Source: Bacteroides sp. (lineage in GTDB: Bacteria > Bacteroidota > Bacteroidia > Bacteroidales > Bacteroidaceae). From it: 64,000 nucleotides of DNA. The number at the start of each line of letters is the position of its first letter. Position 1 is the first letter of the stretch. A program made the translations under genes and the position numbers. Positions 10,174 through 19,305 of the stretch are shown here, piece by piece. The notes beneath the pieces were generated by a model, which saw only the letters and a list, made by a program, of their open reading frames with translations, made no database searches and was not told where the DNA came from. The stretch spans positions 248,001 to 312,000 of the forward strand of contig JALCME010000001.1 in the NCBI GenBank assembly GCA_022648295.1, in the 5' to 3' direction.

Positions 10174-11034
10174 ATGACTACAAAAAGAAAAATATATCAA
10201 TGGAGTGTTGCCCTGCTGCTTTGCATTATACAAACGGCAGGGATTGCCATTTATGGACAAGATAGACCACGGGCAGCAGCGAAACGAATGCAATCTGAGA
10301 AAATAGATAGCGTTCAAACCAAGCAAAGGCACTCCCACCATACCACCAAGAAAGACCGTTTAAGATCCAGCAATGATTCAATCACAAATTCTCCATACAA
10401 GGCTGACAGCATTATCATAGCCGATAGTATTGCTCTCGAAAATAAAAAGAAATTATTGGAGATAACTTCCAATCCCGCTTTACGGCCATCTATTTCTGCA
10501 ACTGACAGTCTCCAAAAAGCTCTTAAAAAGAAAAATTGGGTTCCAAACTCGGCTACGGCGACATGGATTGCCCTCGTTATTCCCGGAGGCGGACAAATAT
10601 ACAATAGGAAATACTGGAAACTACCTATTATATATGGAGGTTTCGCAGGATGTGCCTATGCACTTTCCTGGAACAACAAAATGTATAAAGATTATTCACA
10701 AGCCTATCGGGATGCTGCTAATGGTAATATAAAAGCTACCAGCATTACAGATTTACTCCCAGCCGGTTATTCCGGCAGTTTATCTGATAGTCAACTAACA
10801 GAGTTACTCAGAAAAAGGAAAGACCTGTATCGAAGATATCGTGACCTAAGCATTTTCTCTTTCATCGGTGTTTACTTGCTTTCTGTAATTGATGCCTATG
10901 TGGATGCTGAATTATCAAATTTCGATATTACACCCGACCTAAGTATGCATGTAGCGCCGTCCATTATAGATAGTCAAACCTATAATAAATCGCTTAATAA
11001 ATCCGTAGGCATACAATGCAGCTTTCGATTTTAA
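10174..11034 (+). CDS. DUF5683 membrane protein
   Basis: A 286-residue protein with an N-terminal signal or anchor (residues 11-28), a low-complexity charged region, and then the conserved DUF5683 block near residues 115-165. That block contains ALVIPGGGQIYNRKYWKLP and YALSWNNKMYKDYSQAY, and two or three membrane segments follow. Its function is unknown. It is conserved between parB and a lytic transglycosylase in Bacteroidota, so a cell-envelope role linked to division has been a natural guess; that is inference from position only. Confidence 0.8.
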   Translation: MTTKRKIYQWSVALLLCIIQTAGIAIYGQDRPRAAAKRMQSEKIDSVQTKQRHSHHTTKKDRLRSSNDSITNSPYKADSIIIADSIALENKKKLLEITSNPALRPSISATDSLQKALKKKNWVPNSATATWIALVIPGGGQIYNRKYWKLPIIYGGFAGCAYALSWNNKMYKDYSQAYRDAANGNIKATSITDLLPAGYSGSLSDSQLTELLRKRKDLYRRYRDLSIFSFIGVYLLSVIDAYVDAELSNFDITPDLSMHVAPSIIDSQTYNKSLNKSVGIQCSFRF

Positions 11035-11055
11035 TCATCTAAAGAACATTTACGT

Positions 11056-12366
11056 ATGAAGAACAAAAACATAAATATGAAGAAATTAACCGCCACCTTA
11101 TTTTATCTTTTCCTATTCATTACTATCCCGGGAATACAAGCCCAAGAAAGCGTGGACGTACTCATTCGTCAAAACGGAGCAGAACAAAAAGAGTCTATTG
11201 AGCTACCTAAGAGTATGACATATCCACTGGATAGCCTACTCACAGATTGGAAAGCGAAAAACTATATTGACTTAGGAAAAGATTGTAATACTTCCACAGA
11301 AAATCCCACTTTTAGCGATTCTGTTTATATAGAACGGCTAGCCCGTATACCTGCTCTTGTGGAAATGCCTTATAATGAAATTGTGCGTAAGTTTATTGAC
11401 ATGTATACCGGACGCTTACGCAATCAAGTTTCCTTTATATTAAGTGCATGCAATTTTTACATGCCTATTTTTGAAGAAGCCTTAGATGCATATGGACTGC
11501 CACTGGAATTGAAATATCTGCCTATTATAGAATCTGCACTCAATCCATCGGCTGCATCACGAGTTGGCGCATGCGGACTATGGCAATTCATGCTCAATAC
11601 CGGTAAAATGTACGGATTAGAAAGCAATAGCCTAGTAGACGAACGCCGTGATCCAATTAAAGCAACTTGGGCGGCAGCCCGTTATTTAAAAGATATGTAT
11701 GCCATTTATCAAGACTGGGATCTAGTTATAGCTGCTTATAATTGTGGACCAGGTACTATAAATAAAGCCATACGACGTTCCGGTGGAAAGACCAATTATT
11801 GGGATATTTATAATTACCTCCCCAAAGAAACCCAAGGCTATGTACCGGCTTTTATTGCAATCAATTATGTCATGACGTATTATTGCAAGCACAATATCTG
11901 CCCGATGGAAACCAATATTCCAGATGCAACCGACACCATACAAGTAACAAAAAATATTCATTTTGAACAACTGGCTAATGTCTGTGGCATTGGAATAGAT
12001 GAGATAAAAAGTCTGAATCCCCAATATAAGAAGAGCATTATACCGGGCGAAACCAAACCGCAAACTCTTCGTCTTCCGGTAAATTTCATCAGCACATTTA
12101 TCGATAATGAAGATTCTATATATTCATATCACAGAGACGAGTTATTCAAAAACAAAAGAGTTGTAGCAATATCTGAAAACAGTAGGACAACACGAAGCAG
12201 TAAAACCAGTCACTATGGAAAAGCTTCCTATCACAAAATACGAAATGGAGAAACTTTGTCAACAATTGCTAAACGCTATGGAGTAAGTGTCAGTACACTA
12301 AAACGATGGAATGGATTAAGAAAAAACAGAATTACTGCTGGAAAGCGATTGAAAATATATAAATAA
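11056..12366 (+). CDS. MltD-like lytic transglycosylase with LysM
   Basis: A 436-residue secreted peptidoglycan-cleaving enzyme. A signal peptide covers about residues 8-29 and is cut near GIQAQ; a second ATG (MKKLTAT) eight codons in could also be used. The GH23 catalytic core has IESALNPSAASRVGACGLWQFM, with the catalytic Glu in IES, and YNCGPGTINKAIRRSGG further on. A weak LysM-like segment follows near residues 300-345. A clear C-terminal LysM starts at YHKIRNGETLSTIAKRYGVS and binds glycan. It lies in the parA-rel string, 21 bases after the DUF5683 gene. Confidence 0.92.
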   Translation: MKNKNINMKKLTATLFYLFLFITIPGIQAQESVDVLIRQNGAEQKESIELPKSMTYPLDSLLTDWKAKNYIDLGKDCNTSTENPTFSDSVYIERLARIPALVEMPYNEIVRKFIDMYTGRLRNQVSFILSACNFYMPIFEEALDAYGLPLELKYLPIIESALNPSAASRVGACGLWQFMLNTGKMYGLESNSLVDERRDPIKATWAAARYLKDMYAIYQDWDLVIAAYNCGPGTINKAIRRSGGKTNYWDIYNYLPKETQGYVPAFIAINYVMTYYCKHNICPMETNIPDATDTIQVTKNIHFEQLANVCGIGIDEIKSLNPQYKKSIIPGETKPQTLRLPVNFISTFIDNEDSIYSYHRDELFKNKRVVAISENSRTTRSSKTSHYGKASYHKIRNGETLSTIAKRYGVSVSTLKRWNGLRKNRITAGKRLKIYK

Positions 12367-12377
12367 AATACAAATGC

Positions 12378-12407
12378 TTGTGCAATGTTGAAATTTGCTT
12401 ATTTTTG
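12378..12407 (+). promoter_or_regulatory. Promoter of rel
   Basis: TTG (12378-12380), a 19-base spacer and TATTTTTG (12400-12407) fit the Bacteroides consensus. Transcription would start near 12414, downstream of the ATG at 12395, so translation of rel must begin at 12437. Confidence 0.65.
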
Positions 12408-12436
12408 CAGCAAATGAAGAAAGGAGAAAACAGGAT

Positions 12437-14686
12437 ATGGAGGATACTGTAAATCAAAAAGACAAAGAAAAAGCCGAAGAGGAAATGATTGAACAGGCAT
12501 TCCAGGAACTGTTAAACGATTATTTAGCTTCTAAACACCGGAAACGTGTTGAAATAATAACAAAAGCATTCAACTTTGCCAACCAAGCCCATAAAGGTAT
12601 TAAACGCCGGTCGGGCGAAGCTTATATCATGCATCCTATTGCCGTGGCAAAAATTGTATGCGATGAAATAGGCTTGGGATCTACTTCCATTTGTGCCGCT
12701 CTGCTCCACGATGTGGTGGAAGATACGGACTACACTATAGAAGACATCGAAAACATTTTCGGCCCCAAAATAGCCCAAATTGTGGATGGGCTAACTAAAA
12801 TCTCTGGTGGGATATTTGGTGACCGCGCTTCAGCACAAGCAGAAAACTTCAAGAAACTGCTACTTACGATGTCCAATGACATCCGGGTAATTCTGATTAA
12901 GATAGCCGACCGTTTGCATAATATGCGCACTTTGGGATCAATGCTGCCCAATAAGCAATTCAAAATAGCAGGCGAGACCCTTTATATCTATGCTCCCCTT
13001 GCCAATAGGCTGGGTTTGAATAAGATAAAAACAGAACTTGAAAATTTGAGTTTTAGATACGAACATCCCGAAGAATACACAGAAATAGAAGAAAAACTCG
13101 TAGCTACTGCAGCCGAACGGGACAAAGTATTTAAAGAGTTTACGGCGCCTATACGGGAACAACTGGATAAGATGGGACTTAAATACCGGATTTTAGCCCG
13201 GATAAAATCCATTTACTCCATTTGGAATAAAATGCAAACTAAGCATGTACCGTTTGAAGAAATATACGATTTATTAGCTGTACGCATCATTTTTGAACCT
13301 CGCAACATAGATGAAGAGCTGAATGATTGCTTTAATATTTATGTTTCCATTTCCAAGATATATAAACCACATCCTGACCGATTGCGCGATTGGGTAAGTC
13401 ATCCCAAAGCAAATGGTTATCAGGCTCTTCACGTCACCCTAATGGGAACTAACGGACAGTGGATTGAAGTTCAAATCAGAAGTGAACGTATGAACGACGT
13501 GGCGGAACAAGGTTTTGCTGCTCACTGGAAATACAAAGAAGGAGGCGGAAGCGAAGACGAAGGAGAACTGGACAAATGGTTACGTACCATTAAGGAAATC
13601 TTGGATGATCCCCAGCCGGATGCCATTGATTTTCTGGATACCATCAAACTAAATCTGTTTGCATCGGAAATATTTGTCTTCACTCCGAAAGGAGAAATAA
13701 AGACCATGCCGCAGAACTCCACTGCACTAGACTTTGCTTTTTCCCTGCATACCGATATTGGCAGTCACTGCATCGGCGCCAAAGTCAATCACAAGCTAGT
13801 ACCTTTAAGTCATAAGCTGCAAAGTGGAGATCAAGTGGAGATCCTAACCTCGAAATCACAACGGGTACAACCACAATGGGAGGTTTTTGCCACTACAGCG
13901 CGGGCACGGGCGAAGATAGCCACCATACTCCGCAAAGAACAAAGAACCAATCAAAAGGAAGGAGAAGACAAGCTAAATGACTTCTTCCAGAAAGAAGAGG
14001 TCCGTCCCGACGAAAACAATGTGGCAAAGTTATGTAGACTGCATAACATGAAAGATAGAGAAGAGCTATTGACCGCCATTGGGAGTAAAAAGATTATATT
14101 AGGAGACATTGATAAGAATGCTATAAGAGAAAAAGCGGGAACTACATGGAAGAAATTTCTCACATTCCCATTTGGTAGTAAGGAAAACAAAGTCCCACTT
14201 ATAGAGCAAACGTTGCCGGAAAAGATTAGTACAGCGAAAGTGCTAAAGCTTACGGAAGAAAATATCCAGAAAAATTATATTATGGCTGACTGTTGCCATC
14301 CAATCCCCGGCGATGATGTATTGGGATATATAGATGAAAATGACAAAGTCACCATACACAAACGACAGTGCCCCGTTGCAGCACGTTTGAAGAGTAGTTA
14401 CGGAAATCGCATTCTCGCCACCGAATGGGATACCCATAAGGGACTTTCATTTTTAGTGAACATTTATATAAAAGGAATAGACTGTGTAGGTCTATTGAAT
14501 GAAGTAACCCAAGTGATTTCCAGACAACTAAACGTGAATATCCGCAAACTAACCATTGAAACAACCGACGGTATTTTTGAAGGCAACATACAACTCTATG
14601 TACATGATGTGGATGACGTAAAAACCATCTGTAACAATCTTAAGCAAATACAGAATATCAAACAAGTTACACGATCCGAAGGCTAA
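12437..14686 (+). CDS. rel: RelA/SpoT-family (p)ppGpp synthetase/hydrolase
   Basis: A bifunctional stringent-response enzyme of 749 residues from the chosen ATG (MEDTVNQK), which follows an AGGA-rich stretch; an upstream ATG lies before the predicted transcription start. The N-terminal HD hydrolase domain keeps the metal motif HDVVEDTDY and IADRLHNMRTL. The synthetase domain contains RIKSIYSIWNKM, YDLLAVRIIF and VQIRSERMNDVAEQGFAAHW. TGS (VFTPKGEIKTMPQNSTALDF) and a C-terminal ACT domain complete the normal architecture. Both catalytic halves look intact, so it should make and degrade (p)ppGpp. Confidence 0.96.
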   Translation: MEDTVNQKDKEKAEEEMIEQAFQELLNDYLASKHRKRVEIITKAFNFANQAHKGIKRRSGEAYIMHPIAVAKIVCDEIGLGSTSICAALLHDVVEDTDYTIEDIENIFGPKIAQIVDGLTKISGGIFGDRASAQAENFKKLLLTMSNDIRVILIKIADRLHNMRTLGSMLPNKQFKIAGETLYIYAPLANRLGLNKIKTELENLSFRYEHPEEYTEIEEKLVATAAERDKVFKEFTAPIREQLDKMGLKYRILARIKSIYSIWNKMQTKHVPFEEIYDLLAVRIIFEPRNIDEELNDCFNIYVSISKIYKPHPDRLRDWVSHPKANGYQALHVTLMGTNGQWIEVQIRSERMNDVAEQGFAAHWKYKEGGGSEDEGELDKWLRTIKEILDDPQPDAIDFLDTIKLNLFASEIFVFTPKGEIKTMPQNSTALDFAFSLHTDIGSHCIGAKVNHKLVPLSHKLQSGDQVEILTSKSQRVQPQWEVFATTARARAKIATILRKEQRTNQKEGEDKLNDFFQKEEVRPDENNVAKLCRLHNMKDREELLTAIGSKKIILGDIDKNAIREKAGTTWKKFLTFPFGSKENKVPLIEQTLPEKISTAKVLKLTEENIQKNYIMADCCHPIPGDDVLGYIDENDKVTIHKRQCPVAARLKSSYGNRILATEWDTHKGLSFLVNIYIKGIDCVGLLNEVTQVISRQLNVNIRKLTIETTDGIFEGNIQLYVHDVDDVKTICNNLKQIQNIKQVTRSEG

Positions 14687-14709
14687 TTTTCATTCAAGTC
14701 TGATTCTTA

Positions 14710-15099
14710 TTATTCCCCCTCTTTAATCTGTTCTTTAAGATTTTCCACTTGCTCATAAGTAAAGCCATCAAGGGCCTTTTTCATTGCGAGTAACTCTTCT
14801 TTGATTCCTTTTAGCCGCTCTACGATTTCAAAATTACGAAGCGTATTTTCCTTATTGTTTTTCATCCGTTGCCGTGCTCCAGGCAGGGTCATACCACATT
14901 CCTTGACCAGATGATAAATAAGCTTAACGACCTCAATATCTTCTTCCTGATATTGCCGCACCCCTCTACTCCCTTTTTTAGGAGATAATTGCGGAAATTC
15001 CCTTTCCCAGAAACGAAGCAGCGATTCCTTCACATCAAACATTTGCGCCACTTCACTGATGGAGTAGTATAATTTCAGATTCTTGTTTTTATTCAGCAT
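14710..15099 (-). CDS. MerR-family transcriptional regulator
   Basis: A 129-residue protein. The N-terminal winged helix reads YSISEVAQMFDVKESLLRFWEREFPQLSPKK followed by RQYQEEDIEVVKLI, typical of MerR proteins. A C-terminal coiled-coil dimerisation helix follows (residues 85-129). There are no conserved cysteines for metal sensing and no effector domain, so the signal is unknown. It sits seven bases downstream of the M23 peptidase gene on the same strand and may be co-transcribed. Confidence 0.85.
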   Translation of the reverse strand: MLNKNKNLKLYYSISEVAQMFDVKESLLRFWEREFPQLSPKKGSRGVRQYQEEDIEVVKLIYHLVKECGMTLPGARQRMKNNKENTLRNFEIVERLKGIKEELLAMKKALDGFTYEQVENLKEQIKEGE

Positions 15100-15105
15100 A
15101 GGTCA

Positions 15106-16074
15106 TTAATCTAACACTTTTCCATGATTAGCTGCAATCTGTATCATCCGGTCATAATCCTCAGCACTCAAATCCATAAAATAATAGTTCACCGGATTTA
15201 CGACCTCTCCCTTAACATGCACCTCATAATGCAAATGAGGTCCCGTGCTTCTGCCGGAACTTCCCACTTCACCGATAACTTCACCTCGAACCACCTTCTT
15301 GCCCACCTTGGTATGGAATGCCTTTAGATGGGCATATACCGTCTGGTAACCAAAGCCATGGTTAATCACAATAGTATTACCATAACCAGTCTCCCATCCC
15401 ACCTTCACCACTGTCCCATCGCCTGTAGCATATACATCAGTACCGGGATGCGCTGAGAAGTCCATTCCGGCATGGAATTTCATTGTGCCGTATATAGGAT
15501 CAATACGCATGCCATACCCGGAAGCCGTTTGCCTAAGATCCTTATTTGACACCGGCTGAATGGCCGGAATGCTCTTCAGCATCTCATCGTGCTTTTTACA
15601 CATTTCAACCACATCGTCAAACGAACGGGACTGGATATACAGTTGTTTAGTGAGCACATCTATTTTCTGTGTGGTATTAATAACCAACGCAGAATTGGCC
15701 ATACTCAATAAATGTTCATAACGATTCGTCCCTCCATACCCGGCTTTTCTTATAGCAGAAGGTATGGGATCTGCCTGAAAAATAACCCGGTAAAGATTGT
15801 CATCACGCTGTTGAATATCCTGTAACACTCCCATCGACTCATCCATACGACGTGAAAGAACTTTATATTGTGCCAATAACTGGCTATTCTCCTTCTTCAA
15901 CTCTTTCTCCGAAGGAGAGCCGAAGATCAACAACAAGACGATAAAACAACCTGCACCCAAGCCCATGCCGATAAATAACCGGCGTAAGATGCTCAATGCC
16001 CGTTGCCGGACAGTAGGATAAATACGGTCATAAGTTTGCGTCTGTGGGTTATAGATGTAGTATACTTTGCGCAT
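15106..16074 (-). CDS. Membrane-anchored M23 peptidase
   Basis: A 322-residue peptidoglycan endopeptidase-type protein. A short cytoplasmic start is followed by one TM segment (about residues 33-52), a periplasmic coiled coil and a C-terminal LytM domain. The zinc site is intact: H and D in KFHAGMDFSAHPG and the HxH in GPHLHYEVHVKGEVVNP. The arrangement is typical of Bacteroidota envelope proteases acting in growth or division, or of EnvC-like activators; the intact metal ligands favour an active enzyme. Confidence 0.9.
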   Translation of the reverse strand: MRKVYYIYNPQTQTYDRIYPTVRQRALSILRRLFIGMGLGAGCFIVLLLIFGSPSEKELKKENSQLLAQYKVLSRRMDESMGVLQDIQQRDDNLYRVIFQADPIPSAIRKAGYGGTNRYEHLLSMANSALVINTTQKIDVLTKQLYIQSRSFDDVVEMCKKHDEMLKSIPAIQPVSNKDLRQTASGYGMRIDPIYGTMKFHAGMDFSAHPGTDVYATGDGTVVKVGWETGYGNTIVINHGFGYQTVYAHLKAFHTKVGKKVVRGEVIGEVGSSGRSTGPHLHYEVHVKGEVVNPVNYYFMDLSAEDYDRMIQIAANHGKVLD

Positions 16075-16124
16075 CTTTTGGAAATATTTCGCTTATTGAT
16101 AAGGCAAAAGTAATAAAAACGAGC

Positions 16125-16132
16125 TATCTTTG
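16125..16132 (+). promoter_or_regulatory. -7 box for alaS
   Basis: TATCTTTG, a consensus -7 element, lies 47 bases before the alaS ATG. The -33 region is not convincing. Confidence 0.5.
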
Positions 16133-16179
16133 CGATGTTTTTTCAAGAATATTAACCTCAAGGATAGAGATATAGAGTT

Positions 16180-18798
16180 ATGTTGACAGCAAATGAAATC
16201 AGAAATTCTTTTAAAGATTTCTTCGAATCGAAAGGGCACCAGATTGTACCGTCGGCTCCAATGGTAATTAAAGACGATCCTACACTGATGTTTACCAATG
16301 CGGGTATGAATCAGTTTAAAGATATCATTTTGGGGAATCACCCTGCTAAATACAAAAGAGTCGCGGACTCTCAAAAGTGTTTACGGGTAAGCGGCAAGCA
16401 CAATGACTTGGAAGAAGTAGGGCATGACACTTATCATCACACCATGTTCGAAATGCTGGGCAATTGGTCTTTCGGCGATTACTTTAAGAAAGAAGCCATT
16501 TCATGGGCATGGGAGTACTTGGTTGAAGTCTTGAAGCTGAATCCTGCCAACCTGTATGCAACGGTTTTTGAAGGTAGCCCCGAAGAGAATTTAGACCGCG
16601 ACAACGAAGCTGCTTCCTACTGGGAACAATATCTGCCTAAAGATCATATTATCAACGGGAACAAGCACGATAATTTTTGGGAAATGGGAGATACCGGTCC
16701 TTGCGGTCCGTGTTCGGAAATCCACATAGACCTACGCCCGGCAGAAGAACGCAGCAAGATCTCCGGCCGCGATTTAGTGAACCATGACCACCCACAAGTC
16801 ATAGAAATATGGAATCTGGTATTCATGCAGTTCAATCGTAAAGCCGACAGCACTCTTGAGGAACTACCAGCTAAAGTAATTGACACGGGAATGGGATTCG
16901 AGCGTCTTTGCATGGCTTTGCAAGGCAAAACGTCGAACTATGATACCGATGTGTTCCAACCACTTATTAGAGCTATCGCCCGAATGGCAGACACCACTTA
17001 CGGGACAGATAAGCAAAAGGACATTGCTATGCGGGTCATTGCAGACCACATCCGCACCATTGCATTTTCTATCACCGACGGGCAGTTGCCAAGTAATGCC
17101 AAAGCTGGTTATGTTATCCGCCGCATTCTTCGCCGTGCCGTACGTTATGGCTATACATTCCTCGATCAGAAACAAGCATTTATGTACAAGCTACTCCCTG
17201 TATTGATTAATAATATGGGGGAAGCTTATCCTGAGCTCAACGCACAGGAAGAACTGATTATCAAAGTGATCAAAGAGGAGGAAGATGCATTCTTGCGCAC
17301 ACTGGAAACGGGAATCCGCTTGTTGGAGAAGACCATGAACGAGACTAAATCAGCAGGTAAAACCGAGATTAGCGGCAAGGATGCTTTCACCTTATATGAT
17401 ACATTTGGCTTTCCACTTGACCTGACCGAGCTCATCTTACGTGAAAACGGCATGACTGCGGACATCAAAGAATTTGATGCAGAAATGCAGCAACAGAAAC
17501 AGCGTGCACGTAATGCCGCCGCTGTGGAAACAGGAGACTGGATTACACTCAAAGAAGGTACTACCGAATTTGTAGGTTACGATTATACGGAATATGAAAC
17601 TTCTATTCTACGCTACCGCCAGATAAAGCAAAAAAATCAAACACTCTATCAAATTGTGCTGGACTATACTCCTTTCTACGCCGAAAGTGGAGGTCAGGTT
17701 GGTGACACCGGGGTGCTGGTCAGTGAGCATGAAACGATTGAAGTGATCGATACCAAGAAAGAAAATAACCTGCCCATCCATCTGACAAAGAAATTACCTC
17801 AACACCCGGAAGCCCCGATGATGGCTTGTGTTGATACCGATAAACGTGCTGCATGTGCCGCCAATCACTCTGCCACACACTTGTTGGACGAAGCTCTCCG
17901 GGAAGTATTGGGTAATCACGTGGAACAGAAAGGCTCATTAGTCAGTCCTGATTCACTCCGTTTCGATTTTTCCCACTTCCAAAAGGTTAGTGACGAAGAG
18001 ATACGAAAAGTGGAACATTTGGTAAATGCCAAAATTCGCGCCAATATATCACTGCAGGAATATCGCAACCTCCCCATTGAAGAAGCCAAAGAACTGGGAG
18101 CCATTGCACTGTTTGGTGAAAAATACGGTGACCACGTACGTGTCATCCAATTTGGTTCTTCCATTGAGTTCTGTGGAGGAACTCATGTTGCCGCAACAGG
18201 AAGTATCGGAATGGTAAAGATCATTTCCGAAAGTTCGGTCGCAGCCGGCATTCGTCGTATAGAAGCTTATACCGGAGCCAAAGTGGAAGAGCTCATGGAC
18301 ACGGTTCAAGACACTTTACAGGGATTGAAAGCTCTCTTTAACAATGCACCGGACTTGATGGGAACCATTCACAAATACATCGAGGAAAATGCAGGATTGA
18401 AGAAACAAGTGGACGACTTCATGAAAGAAAAAGAGACACAAATAAAAGGAAAGTTACTGCAAAACATACAAGAAAAAAATGGCGTGAAAGTCATTAAGTT
18501 CTGTGCTCCCCTGCCTGCTGAAACCATAAAAAATATCGCATTCCAGTTACGTGGTGAAATTACAGAAAATCTATTCTTCGTAGCCGGCACTGAATACGAG
18601 GGAAAACCCATGCTGACTGTTATGATTAGCGATAATCTTGTGGCAGGAGGACTAAAAGCTGGTAACCTTGTAAAAGAAGCTGCCAAACTGATTCAAGGAG
18701 GCGGTGGCGGTCAACCCCACTTTGCAACAGCCGGAGGTAAAAACCGTGATGGACTGAATGCAGCTGTGGACAAAGTTGTAGAACTTGCCGGATTTTAA
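16180..18798 (+). CDS. alaS: Alanyl-tRNA synthetase
   Basis: An 872-residue class II aminoacyl-tRNA synthetase of normal length. The catalytic core includes [35 protein letters not shown] and [15 protein letters not shown]. The editing domain has the zinc-binding [12 protein letters not shown] and [14 protein letters not shown] motifs, and the C-Ala domain ends in a glycine-rich [14 protein letters not shown]. It is a single-gene unit transcribed from its own promoter between divergently oriented neighbours. Confidence 0.98.
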   Translation: MLTANEIRNSFKDFFESKGHQIVPSAPMVIKDDPTLMFTNAGMNQFKDIILGNHPAKYKRVADSQKCLRVSGKHNDLEEVGHDTYHHTMFEMLGNWSFGDYFKKEAISWAWEYLVEVLKLNPANLYATVFEGSPEENLDRDNEAASYWEQYLPKDHIINGNKHDNFWEMGDTGPCGPCSEIHIDLRPAEERSKISGRDLVNHDHPQVIEIWNLVFMQFNRKADSTLEELPAKVIDTGMGFERLCMALQGKTSNYDTDVFQPLIRAIARMADTTYGTDKQKDIAMRVIADHIRTIAFSITDGQLPSNAKAGYVIRRILRRAVRYGYTFLDQKQAFMYKLLPVLINNMGEAYPELNAQEELIIKVIKEEEDAFLRTLETGIRLLEKTMNETKSAGKTEISGKDAFTLYDTFGFPLDLTELILRENGMTADIKEFDAEMQQQKQRARNAAAVETGDWITLKEGTTEFVGYDYTEYETSILRYRQIKQKNQTLYQIVLDYTPFYAESGGQVGDTGVLVSEHETIEVIDTKKENNLPIHLTKKLPQHPEAPMMACVDTDKRAACAANHSATHLLDEALREVLGNHVEQKGSLVSPDSLRFDFSHFQKVSDEEIRKVEHLVNAKIRANISLQEYRNLPIEEAKELGAIALFGEKYGDHVRVIQFGSSIEFCGGTHVAATGSIGMVKIISESSVAAGIRRIEAYTGAKVEELMDTVQDTLQGLKALFNNAPDLMGTIHKYIEENAGLKKQVDDFMKEKETQIKGKLLQNIQEKNGVKVIKFCAPLPAETIKNIAFQLRGEITENLFFVAGTEYEGKPMLTVMISDNLVAGGLKAGNLVKEAAKLIQGGGGGQPHFATAGGKNRDGLNAAVDKVVELAGF

Positions 18799-18840
18799 TC
18801 AAAAAAGCTAAAGTTCAGGAGCAAATAATGGGGTAAAGAC

Positions 18841-18871
18841 TTGACTTCCGCACTGGAATGTTGTATCTTTG
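18841..18871 (+). promoter_or_regulatory. Orphan promoter downstream of alaS
   Basis: TTG (18841-18843), a 20-base spacer and TATCTTTG (18864-18871) match the Bacteroides consensus. No plus-strand gene follows; instead a strong terminator lies about 40 bases further on. Confidence 0.55.
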
Positions 18872-18877
18872 TCATCA

Positions 18878-18944
18878 TAAAGTTGAATTATATTCAATAA
18901 TTATAGCATCATAAGGAGAAGCCATTGCTTCTCCTTATTTTTTT
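18878..18944 (+). ncRNA. Candidate small RNA of about 67 nt
   Basis: A consensus promoter (18841-18871) and a strong terminator (18911-18944) delimit a short plus-strand transcript with no room for a normal coding gene. The next coding gene is on the opposite strand. The 5' portion is AT-rich and the 3' portion is the terminator stem. No known RNA family is recognised; this is inferred from signal spacing only. Confidence 0.35.
18911..18944 (+). terminator. Strong intrinsic terminator
   Basis: A 12-bp perfect stem (ATAAGGAGAAGC and its complement) with a CATT loop is followed directly by seven T residues. It ends the candidate short transcript and any alaS readthrough. Confidence 0.85.
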
Positions 18945-18994
18945 AGTTTCATGCTATGTCTGCAGCAACTTTCTCCTGTTCGCTTGTCTTTTTA

Positions 18995-19104
18995 GCAAAA
19001 ACAGACCCGCTTTTTAATCGAAATACACCGTCTGTTGAAGCTCAACAGAACTTCTATCGGATACAAACAGAACTTCTGTTTGCTCTAAACACAAGTTCTG
19101 TTTC
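18995..19104. repeat. Degenerate 22-bp tandem palindrome array (locus A)
   Basis: Five 22-base units start at 18995, 19017, 19039, 19061 and 19083. Their shared core is AAACAGAACTTCTGTTT, a palindrome of 8+1+8 bases that is perfect at 19065-19081 and degenerate in the others. The 18945-19305 stretch has no convincing gene. The function of the array is unknown. Confidence 0.6.
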
Positions 19105-19305
19105 ACTCGAAGGATTATTGAGATGTAAAGCGCACCAGTCTTTGTTAAACTTCCATAAACCTGCTCTTGACAAAAATATCCTCCTCCTCAATGAATCAAT
19201 ACCAAATGCAAACGCCGTCGTTTCCCAGATTTCACAACAAACGACACCGCTTGCAAAACATTATACTAAAAATCACCCATCCTCCGAACCAGAAAGAAAC
19301 TTCAG

